Shown: in pieces, positions 6,001-10,891 of the stretch
Layout: each line of letters opens with the position of its first letter
How positions within the stretch are numbered: position 1 is the stretch's first letter
NCBI GenBank assembly: GCA_005787665.1
Contig: SYAB01000451.1
Coordinates: 1 to 10,891 of the forward strand
Direction of reading: 5' to 3'
Length of the DNA: 10,891 nucleotides
Source: Actinomycetota bacterium
GTDB taxonomy: Bacteria; Actinomycetota; Actinomycetes; Mycobacteriales; Mycobacteriaceae
Made by a program: the position numbers and the translations under genes
The notes under the pieces: generated by a model
What the model was told of the DNA's origin: nothing
Databases searched by the model: none
The model's input: only the letters and a program-made list of their open reading frames with translations

Positions 6001-6300
6001 ATGACAAGCACCATCACCCGCTTCGCCGCCGGGATGTTCATCGCGGCCGGCCTGGCCGTCGGCGGCTCGCTGGGAATGGCCGATGTCGCCTTCGCCGACT
6101 CGAGCACCTCGTCGGAGGGCAACTCGAACCGGCCGAAGACCTCGACGGAAGGTCATTCGAACCGACAGAACACCACGGTCAAGCGCGACCGGCAGGCCCA
6201 GGTGGGCCTGAACGGGACCCTGCCCCAGCGGCCGGTCACCACCCGGCCCGACCAGTTCAAGCATCTGCCGTTCAACCCGGCGATGCCCGGTGGCGACTAA
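6001..6300 (+). CDS. Small secreted protein with internal 11-residue repeat
   Basis: A 99-residue protein. AAAGGA seven bases before ATG supports the start. Residues 1-32 are a signal peptide: a short basic start, a hydrophobic core (about 9-27) and AFA/D cleavage at 32/33. The mature protein is about 67 residues, hydrophilic and without cysteine. It contains two adjacent imperfect 11-residue units, TSSEGNSNRPK and TSTEGHSNRQN (about residues 37-58, 7 of 11 identical). The C-terminal part is basic and proline-containing (RPVTTRPDQFKHLPFNPAMPGGD). It is probably disordered outside the cell. I do not recognise the family and assign no function. It has its own ribosome site and is followed by a long hairpin, so it is probably transcribed alone. 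Confidence 0.8.
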   Translation: MTSTITRFAAGMFIAAGLAVGGSLGMADVAFADSSTSSEGNSNRPKTSTEGHSNRQNTTVKRDRQAQVGLNGTLPQRPVTTRPDQFKHLPFNPAMPGGD

Positions 6301-6327
6301 TCCCGGTCGTCCCCTCACCACGTGAAC

Positions 6328-6376
6328 AGACAGCAAAGTTACCCGCGGCACAACGTGTCGCGGGTACTTTGCGTCT
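6328..6376 (+). terminator. Long hairpin between the small secreted gene and the monooxygenase gene
   Basis: An 18-bp stem in three blocks, interrupted by two single-base bulges on the left arm: AGAC (6328-6331) pairs with GTCT (6373-6376), GCAAAGT (6333-6339) with ACTTTGC (6366-6372), and ACCCGCG (6341-6347) with CGCGGGT (6359-6365). The loop is 11 bases. It begins 28 bases after the stop of the small secreted gene and ends 40 bases before the monooxygenase start. It is most simply a terminator, though there is no T-run. The near-perfect symmetry also works in the opposite direction. Confidence 0.65.
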
Positions 6377-6405
6377 GCCCGCCCGGAAGGTCAGCCCGGA
6401 GGGTC

Positions 6406-6411
6406 AGGAGG
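6406..6411 (+). promoter_or_regulatory. Shine-Dalgarno AGGAGG that sets the monooxygenase start
   Basis: AGGAGG is followed by five bases and ATG 6417. The reading frame stays open upstream as far as 5940, through the small secreted gene, so this site decides the true start. Confidence 0.85.
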
Positions 6412-6416
6412 TGCTG

Positions 6417-8354
6417 ATGCGCAACCCGCATGCCGGTGAGCCGTTCACCGATTCCGACGACGCCATCACCGCCGCCCTGGCCGACCTCTCGGTTCCGGCG
6501 CTGCTGCTGTCGTGCGTGCACATGACCGACGACGACGCGGTACGCCGGTCCATCCTGGACGGTCCGCTTCGGCCCGCCGGCCTGTTCCTCAACGAGGTGC
6601 AGGGGTTCATGTCCGAACCGGACAAGGCCGCCGCCCGCGCGCTGGCCCTCGACGTCATCCGCGACTATCGCGACCGCGGTTGTCCCGAGCCTGCCCCGGT
6701 CGAACCCGCCCTGCTCAAAGAGATGATGGACTGGATCGCCGTCGCCGACGTCCCGGCCGAGTACGTGCCGATGATGCTCGAGGAGATGGGCCTCGACGGC
6801 CGGGACGCACGACAGGATCACCTGCGCTCGCCGCGGCCGGCCCGAAGCGAGTTCGCGGTGATCGTCATCGGCTGCGGCCAGTCCGGCCTGCTTGCGGCCA
6901 TCCGGCTCGAGCAGGCCGGCATTCCCTACACCGTGCTCGAGAAGAACCCCGGCGTCGGCGGAACCTGGTGGGAGAACACCTACCCCGGTGCACGGGTCGA
7001 TGTCGGCAACCACTTTTACTGCTACAGCTTCGAGCCCTCCGACCACTGGTCGGAGTTCTTCGCCCGGCAACCGGAACTACAGGCCTACTTCGCCGACGTG
7101 ATGCGGCGTCACGGCGTGGCCGAGCACATCCGGTTCAGCACCACCGCCGACGCTGCGGAGTGGGACGACGCCACCGGCACCTGGGCGGTGGCGGTGCAGG
7201 GCCCTGGCGGGCCCGAGACCCTGCGCGCCCGCGCGGTCATCAGTGCCGTGGGCCAACTCAATACTCCCCTGGTGCCGGACTTCCCGGGCGCCGAGAACTT
7301 CGAAGGCCCGGCCTTCCATACCGCCCGCTGGGACCACGACGTCGACCTGACCGGCAAGGATCTCGTGATGATCGGCGCCGGGGCCACCGGGTTCCAGATC
7401 GCCCCGGCGATCGCCGAGAGCGTTGGCAAGCTGACTGTCATTCAGCGCACCGCGCAATGGATGTTCCCCAACCCGGATTACCACGCCGCGGTGGGCCCGG
7501 GAGTGCGGTGGGCGCTTCGCCACCTGCCGTTCTACGGGCGCTGGTACCGGTTCCTGATCTTCTGGCCGGGCTGCGACACCGGACTTGCCGCGGCCAAGGT
7601 CGACCCGGACTGGCCCGACCCGCAACGGGCGGTCAGCGCGGCCAACGACATGGCCCGGATGATGTTCACCGAATGGATCACCAGCCAACTCGACGGCGAC
7701 GAGGAGTTGGCGGCCAAGGTGATCCCGGACTACCCGGCCACCGGGAAGCGGACCTTGCAGGACAACGGCAGCTGGCTGCGCACTCTGCGCCGCGACAACG
7801 TCGAGTTGGTGCGCGGTGGCGTCGCGCGCATCGAGTCCGATGCCGTCATCGACTCCGACGGAAACCGGCACCCGGCAGACGTCATCGTCTACGCCACCGG
7901 ATTCCGGGTCAACGACTTCCTCTCGTCGCTGCGCGTCACCGGCCGCGGCGGGCGTGATCTGCACCAGAGCTGGGGTCGGACTCCGGCGGCCTACCTGGGG
8001 ATCACCATCCCGGGATTCCCGAACTTCTTCTGCATGTACGGCCCCGGGACGAACCTGGCCAGCGGCGGCAGCCTGATCTTCCACTCCGAGTGCGAAATCC
8101 GTTACATCATGGGGTGTTTGGACCTCTTGCTGGAGTCGGGTGCACAGACGATGGAACCGCGCGCCGATCGCTATGACGACTGGTACGCCCGATCCCAGGC
8201 GGAACTCGCGACGATGGTCTGGTCGCACCCGAGCATCACCCACAGTTTCTACAAGAACGCCGACGGCGTGGTGCACTCGCTGAGTCCGTGGCGGCTGGTC
8301 GACTTCTGGGCCTGGACGCGGGAGCCCGACCCGGATGATTTCGTGTTCGGCTAG
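6417..8354 (+). CDS. Flavin-containing Baeyer-Villiger monooxygenase, 4-hydroxyacetophenone monooxygenase (HAPMO) type
   Basis: A 645-residue class B flavoprotein that would use FAD, NADPH and O2 to turn a ketone into an ester or lactone. An N-terminal helical extension of about 140 residues, without dinucleotide motifs, precedes the core; this extension and the overall length are typical of HAPMO-type enzymes and absent from cyclohexanone-type ones. The FAD Rossmann motif GCGQSG is at 152-157, then GVGGTWWENTYPGARVDV (179-196). The type I BVMO fingerprint is F295-x-G297-x3-H301-x3-W305-D306, with Asp as the last residue where many members have Pro. The NADPH Rossmann motif GAGATG is at 320-325, and the ATG-containing strand VYATGF at 491-496. 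The start is fixed by AGGAGG. Its stop overlaps the next gene's GTG by one base (TAGTG), so the two are probably co-translated. The substrate cannot be read from sequence. Confidence 0.92.
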   Translation: MRNPHAGEPFTDSDDAITAALADLSVPALLLSCVHMTDDDAVRRSILDGPLRPAGLFLNEVQGFMSEPDKAAARALALDVIRDYRDRGCPEPAPVEPALLKEMMDWIAVADVPAEYVPMMLEEMGLDGRDARQDHLRSPRPARSEFAVIVIGCGQSGLLAAIRLEQAGIPYTVLEKNPGVGGTWWENTYPGARVDVGNHFYCYSFEPSDHWSEFFARQPELQAYFADVMRRHGVAEHIRFSTTADAAEWDDATGTWAVAVQGPGGPETLRARAVISAVGQLNTPLVPDFPGAENFEGPAFHTARWDHDVDLTGKDLVMIGAGATGFQIAPAIAESVGKLTVIQRTAQWMFPNPDYHAAVGPGVRWALRHLPFYGRWYRFLIFWPGCDTGLAAAKVDPDWPDPQRAVSAANDMARMMFTEWITSQLDGDEELAAKVIPDYPATGKRTLQDNGSWLRTLRRDNVELVRGGVARIESDAVIDSDGNRHPADVIVYATGFRVNDFLSSLRVTGRGGRDLHQSWGRTPAAYLGITIPGFPNFFCMYGPGTNLASGGSLIFHSECEIRYIMGCLDLLLESGAQTMEPRADRYDDWYARSQAELATMVWSHPSITHSFYKNADGVVHSLSPWRLVDFWAWTREPDPDDFVFG

Positions 8355-9400
8355 TGCCGGCCGTCAACAGGCCGGGCGGCTTCGTCGGCAAGGTCAAGGA
8401 CCTCACCGGACCGGGGATCACCGACCGGTTCGGGATGGCGTGCACCGACCTGGGCGCCTCGGTGCACGCCGCCGACGGGAATCTGGTGTCGGTGTTCGGC
8501 GACACCTTCTCCGGGGCCCGCGTCGGCGTCGGCGACTGGCGCTCACCGGTGATCCTGATCGGCACCGGCGACGCCACCCATCCGATCGAATACCACCGGG
8601 CCGGCGGTGACGACCGCCGCTACGCCCGCCAGTTGTGGCACTACCGGCACCGTCCCCATCCGGGTCTGCTGCGCCGCGGGATCAGCACCGTGATCCCCTC
8701 CGACCTACTGCGGGTCGGCGACACGTTGTTCCTGCACGCGATCGTCAACCGCGGGTTCGGCAACGTGGTGTGGACCGAGATCTGGCGCTCCGACGACGAC
8801 GGCCTGTCCTGGCGAAATCTCGGCGCGAAGTTCCCGGCCAGGGTGCACGGCGGCCACGCGCAGTGCTGGACATGGGACTACGACCCCGAAGACGGATGGG
8901 TGTACGTGGTATCGACGGGCTTCCAGCGCAACAAGGGCCTCATCCTGCGCCGGGTGCGACCCCAACACATCGGTGATGCCTCCCGGTACCAGGGCTGGGC
9001 CGGCGGACGGTGGGGGGAGGACGCCGAGGTGCGAACGCCGCCGGGCGAGACCTGGGGGGAACTGTCGCTGCGCCGACTGGAGTTCGGCACCTGGGTCCTG
9101 GGCGGATTCCTGTCCTCGTCCTACTGCCTGGCCTACCGCACCCTGGACGGACCCGCCGCCGAACTCGACCGGGTCCCGCTGCAGCGGCCGGTGCTGGGCT
9201 GCGGCTGGGACGACGAGGATCACGACGCCTGCCGGGTGGCCCAGTTGTATGGCGGATATGTGCTCCCCGGCAGCCGCCTCGACACCGAAGGAGGGGTCGG
9301 CCTCGTCGTCTCGCAGTGGAACACCGCGCGCGGCTGGCCCTACAAGGTGATGCAGTTCCGGGTCACCCTGCAGACGGCGACCGGCGATACGGACGTCTAG
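8354..9400 (+). CDS. DUF4185 (GH183-like) beta-propeller protein, possible D-arabinan hydrolase
   Basis: A 348-residue protein. The segment CTDLGASVHAADGNLVSVFGDTF (30-52) is the N-terminal hallmark of DUF4185, with acidic residues D32 and D50. Further blade-like strands include VVWTEIWRSDDDGLSWRNLG and GWVYVVSTGFQRNKGLILRR. DUF4185 members have been reported as endo-D-arabinanases (family GH183) acting on the D-arabinan of mycobacterial arabinogalactan and lipoarabinomannan, so remodelling of the cell's own wall is the leading hypothesis; activity here is inference. No signal peptide is visible, which is odd for an enzyme with an external substrate. The start is GTG 8354 sharing one base with the monooxygenase stop; without its own Shine-Dalgarno it probably depends on translational coupling. 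A later in-frame ATG (8435) would remove the conserved N-terminus and is unlikely. Confidence 0.87.
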   Translation: MPAVNRPGGFVGKVKDLTGPGITDRFGMACTDLGASVHAADGNLVSVFGDTFSGARVGVGDWRSPVILIGTGDATHPIEYHRAGGDDRRYARQLWHYRHRPHPGLLRRGISTVIPSDLLRVGDTLFLHAIVNRGFGNVVWTEIWRSDDDGLSWRNLGAKFPARVHGGHAQCWTWDYDPEDGWVYVVSTGFQRNKGLILRRVRPQHIGDASRYQGWAGGRWGEDAEVRTPPGETWGELSLRRLEFGTWVLGGFLSSSYCLAYRTLDGPAAELDRVPLQRPVLGCGWDDEDHDACRVAQLYGGYVLPGSRLDTEGGVGLVVSQWNTARGWPYKVMQFRVTLQTATGDTDV

Positions 9401-9405
9401 TTGGT

Positions 9406-9411
9406 TACAGT
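9406..9411 (+). promoter_or_regulatory. Candidate -10 box for a leaderless transcript (TACAGT)
   Basis: TACAGT matches TANNNT and is followed by exactly six bases and GTG 9418. The gene lacks a Shine-Dalgarno, so a leaderless mRNA starting at the G of GTG is the simplest reading. It gives the secreted-protein gene its own promoter only six bases after the DUF4185 stop. Confidence 0.6.
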
Positions 9412-9417
9412 GGTCGC

Positions 9418-9972
9418 GTGTTGCTGAAGAGCCTGATGATGTCCGTGGCGGCAGCCGGAACGGCAATGATCGCAGTGGCCCCGGCTGGCGCCGACCCGGT
9501 ACCTGCCCCGCCCGCTCCCGACGTGACCACCTATGTGCCGGTCAACCCCGCTGACTACACCGTCAATGCCGGCAAGTGGTACGCGTTCGCCGGACCTCCC
9601 GGCGTGGTGTGCGTGCTGGACAGCCTCAAGGGTGACTACGGCTGCGCCGGCCCACTGCCGGGTGCACCGGCCGGGGTCAACCTGGTCAGCGCCGGTCCGG
9701 CCGGGGTTCCGGCCTTCGCCACCGAGACTGCGCCGTATGCCGCTGCCGGGGCCGTGCGCCCGCTGCCGCCCAACACCCGGCTGAGTTTCCGGCAGATCTT
9801 CTGCGGGGTGGACGACACCGGGACGGTGACCTGCCTCAACACCCGGGAGGGGTCCGGATTCATCGTCGGGCCGCAGTCCAGCTCGATCATCGTTCCCCCG
9901 CCGCCACCACCACCGCCGGCGCCTGCGCCGGATCCCGCTGCGCCCGATCCGGCAACCGCCCCCGCCCCGTAG
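9418..9972 (+). CDS. Secreted four-cysteine protein with proline-rich tail
   Basis: A 184-residue exported protein. Residues 1-25 are a signal peptide (MLLKSLMMSV, hydrophobic core, AGA/D cleavage at 25/26). The mature domain (about 37-158) has four cysteines at 65, 76, 129 and 139, in the contexts GVVCVLDSLKGDYGCAG and IFCGVDDTGTVTCLN. These probably form two disulfides in a small beta-rich fold (RLSFRQIFCGVDDTGTVTC). The last 25 residues are a run of eight prolines, then Pro/Ala/Asp, a likely disordered tail. It looks like a conserved mycobacterial secreted family of unknown function; I do not recognise a named gene. The frame is open upstream through the DUF4185 gene, so the start matters: GTG 9418 is chosen because a complete signal peptide begins there and TACAGT lies six bases upstream. 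It lies 17 bases after the DUF4185 stop. Confidence 0.82.
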   Translation: MLLKSLMMSVAAAGTAMIAVAPAGADPVPAPPAPDVTTYVPVNPADYTVNAGKWYAFAGPPGVVCVLDSLKGDYGCAGPLPGAPAGVNLVSAGPAGVPAFATETAPYAAAGAVRPLPPNTRLSFRQIFCGVDDTGTVTCLNTREGSGFIVGPQSSSIIVPPPPPPPPAPAPDPAAPDPATAPAP

Positions 9973-9982
9973 CGGCCCGGTC

Positions 9983-9988
9983 TACAGT
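9983..9988 (+). promoter_or_regulatory. Candidate -10 box (TACAGT) for the small helical protein gene
   Basis: TACAGT matches TANNNT and is identical to the box before the preceding gene. Here a transcript would start near 9995 and carry a leader of about 30 bases with a purine-rich ribosome site (GAGGAAGGGA, 10009-10018). Confidence 0.45.
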
Positions 9989-10024
9989 CGGAGACGACTG
10001 GTCGGCACGAGGAAGGGAACTCCG

Positions 10025-10240
10025 ATGGGCTTCGATCCCAAGCAAGCGTTCGAGGCGGCCAAGGACGTCGCCGCGCACGCCGTGGAGAAGGCGGGCGACA
10101 TCGTGGAGGACGCCGGCAAGGTCGTCCGCGGCGACATCGCCGGCGGCGTCGGCGCGATCGTGGCGGACTCCACCGAGATCGCCACCCACGCGGTCGACAA
10201 GGCCAAAGAGGTCATCACCGGCAAGAAGGACGACGAGTAG
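10025..10240 (+). CDS. Small helical protein with an internal duplication
   Basis: A 71-residue soluble protein of Ala, Lys, Asp, Glu and Val, without cysteine, signal peptide or membrane segment. ATG follows the purine-rich site GAGGAAGGGA by six bases. Two amphipathic helices are expected, around residues 5-35 and 45-65, joined by the glycine-rich IAGGVG turn. They carry an internal repeat: DVAAHAVEKAGDIV (14-27) aligns with EIATHAVDKAKEVI (51-64), with 6 of 14 identical and most of the rest conservative. A helical hairpin or coiled-coil oligomer is likely. It resembles the small mycobacterial helical proteins sometimes labelled antitoxins or stress proteins, but no toxin gene adjoins it and I do not assign that role. 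Confidence 0.78.
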   Translation: MGFDPKQAFEAAKDVAAHAVEKAGDIVEDAGKVVRGDIAGGVGAIVADSTEIATHAVDKAKEVITGKKDDE

Positions 10241-10292
10241 GCAGCCCTACCGTGGCCGCCGCCACTGCAGCCCTACCGTGGCCGCCGCCACA
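10241..10292. repeat. Tandem duplication, 26-bp period, 25 bases identical
   Basis: The 25 bases at 10241-10265 (GCAGCCCTACCGTGGCC onward) are repeated exactly at 10267-10291, one base apart. The right copy contains the stop codon and last codons (Trp-Arg-Arg-Pro-Arg-stop) of the minus-strand acetyltransferase; the left copy fills most of the gap to the upstream helical-protein gene. Each copy holds GTGGC-N4-GCCAC, a small stem. Exact identity suggests a recent slippage duplication that copied the gene's 3' end without harming it. Confidence 0.9.
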
Positions 10293-10878
10293 TCGGCCAT
10301 AGCGGCGGGCCGCCGCCCGGCATCGCGATCTCACCAGTGACCTCGAAGCCGAACCGTAGGTAGTAACCGATGTTGTCGGGGTTGCTGGACTCCAGGTAGG
10401 CGGGGGCGCCTTCGGCGTCGCAGCGGTCCAGCCGGGACCGGATCAGCGCATTGCCGAATCCGCCGCCGCGCACCTGAGGGTCGCTGCCGATCATCGCCAG
10501 ATACCAGTGCGGCTCCTCGGGGTGGTTGGCCTTCATCTCCTCGCTCAGCGCCCGGGCAACGCCCAGCCGTCCTCGGAACGCGCGGATCACCGCGGGAAGC
10601 ATCGCGATCTGCTCGCGGTTCGTGGCCTCCCAGCCTCCGGGTGGCGCCCACAGCGCCGCGGCGCCGACGCCGGTCGCCGAGGCGGCCACTTCGACCCCAC
10701 CGCCGGCCAGAAAGTGATGGCGCGCCAGCGCGCTGAAGAATCCCGGTAGCGCGGCGCGCCGCCTGCCCGAATCGGGCTGCAGCCAGCAGATCACCGGGTC
10801 GTCGTGAAAGGCCCGACCCATCACCTGCGCGAGCGCCGGAACGTCAGTCCGGCGGGCGGCCCGCGCATCGATCGACAT
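10273..10878 (-). CDS. GNAT-family N-acetyltransferase
   Basis: A 201-residue protein that would transfer an acetyl group from acetyl-CoA to an amine. The acetyl-CoA binding motif A is at HWYLAMIGSDPQVRGGGFG (124-142): strand beta4, then the pyrophosphate loop Q135-V-R-G-G-G, followed by a helix. LESSNPDNIGYYLRFGFEV (162-180) is the motif B region with the usual asparagine and the YxRFGF pattern. The N-terminus (IDARAARRTDVPALAQVMGRAF) is the typical GNAT first strand and helix. The substrate is unknown; small molecules such as polyamines or antibiotics and protein N-termini are all possible. It is convergent with the helical-protein gene, and its stop lies in the right copy of a 26-bp duplication. 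ATG 10878 has no Shine-Dalgarno; TATCCT lies seven bases upstream at the very edge of the window, suggesting another leaderless start. Confidence 0.88.
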   Translation of the reverse strand: MSIDARAARRTDVPALAQVMGRAFHDDPVICWLQPDSGRRRAALPGFFSALARHHFLAGGGVEVAASATGVGAAALWAPPGGWEATNREQIAMLPAVIRAFRGRLGVARALSEEMKANHPEEPHWYLAMIGSDPQVRGGGFGNALIRSRLDRCDAEGAPAYLESSNPDNIGYYLRFGFEVTGEIAMPGGGPPLWPMWRRPR

Positions 10879-10885
10879 TCGGGTC

Positions 10886-10891
10886 AGGATA
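10886..10891 (-). promoter_or_regulatory. Candidate -10 box for the acetyltransferase (TATCCT)
   Basis: On the minus strand TATCCT matches TANNNT and lies seven bases before ATG 10878, suggesting a leaderless transcript. It is cut off by the window edge, so no upstream element can be checked. Confidence 0.45.

Noticed and set aside
5940..6416. Upstream extension of the monooxygenase to an earlier start
   Set aside because: The extra segment runs out of frame through the small secreted gene and the long hairpin. AGGAGG five bases before ATG 6417 and the normal HAPMO length support the shorter protein.
6512..7957. A 481-codon open frame on the plus strand
   Set aside because: It is an out-of-frame shadow of the monooxygenase with an extreme Arg/Pro/Gly composition.
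7077..8276. A 399-codon open frame on the minus strand
   Set aside because: It is antisense to the monooxygenase and has no recognisable motif or ribosome site.
9010..9417. Upstream extension of the secreted four-cysteine protein
   Set aside because: This part overlaps the DUF4185 gene out of frame. A complete signal peptide begins at GTG 9418.
9895..9970. CCGCCACCACCACCG-like repeats as a microsatellite or array
   Set aside because: They are ordinary codon repeats for the proline-rich tail of the secreted protein, not a separate element.
10025..10240. The small helical protein as an antitoxin
   Set aside because: No toxin gene is adjacent: the neighbours are a secreted protein and a GNAT enzyme on the opposite strand. 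GNAT toxins exist, but they pair with DNA-binding antitoxins in the same operon.

Overview
The window is GC-rich and looks mycobacterial, probably a non-tuberculous Mycobacterium or Mycolicibacterium. The clues are a CYP138-type P450 divergent from a TetR gene, a NarL/NarS-type two-component pair in divergent orientation, a DUF4185 protein, several small secreted proteins ending their signal peptides in AxA before Asp, and many genes with no Shine-Dalgarno but a TANNNT box 6-7 bases before the start codon. I see no tRNA, rRNA, CRISPR array, insertion sequence or phage gene, and no intergenic stretch over 300 bases.

Layout. (1) 1-1036, minus: N-terminal 345 residues of a secreted protein with 10-residue ELK repeats, running off the left edge. 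(2) 1267-3332: a CYP138-like P450 (minus) and a TetR regulator (TTG start, plus) flank a 113-bp divergent region with two copies of the same inverted repeat, GGTAC-N6-GTACC. (3) 3323-3823, minus: a compact C39/papain-like cysteine peptidase-like protein that overlaps the 3' end of the TetR gene by 10 bp. (4) 3931-5825: a NarL-family response regulator (minus) and a six-TM histidine kinase (plus), with start codons 17 bp apart around a palindrome. (5) 6001-6300, plus: a very small secreted protein with an internal 11-residue repeat, followed by a long hairpin. (6) 6417-9400, plus: a two-gene unit of a HAPMO-type Baeyer-Villiger monooxygenase and a DUF4185 (GH183-like) protein, joined by a 1-base TAGTG overlap. 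(7) 9418-10240, plus: a secreted four-cysteine protein with a proline-rich tail, then a 71-residue helical protein built from an internal duplication. (8) 10273-10878, minus: a GNAT acetyltransferase, convergent with the previous gene across a perfect 26-bp-period tandem duplication.

How they work together. The P450 and TetR probably form a ligand-responsive oxidation module. NarL and NarS form a membrane-sensing phosphorelay; no nitrate reductase is nearby, so the name reflects resemblance to the M. tuberculosis pair, not a shown role in nitrate response. The BVMO and DUF4185 genes are probably co-translated. I found no unmistakable new multi-gene defence or mobile system. The best leads are the duplicated TetR operator, the decapeptide-repeat secreted protein, the BVMO-DUF4185 coupling, and a set of candidate leaderless promoters with regulatory repeats beside them.
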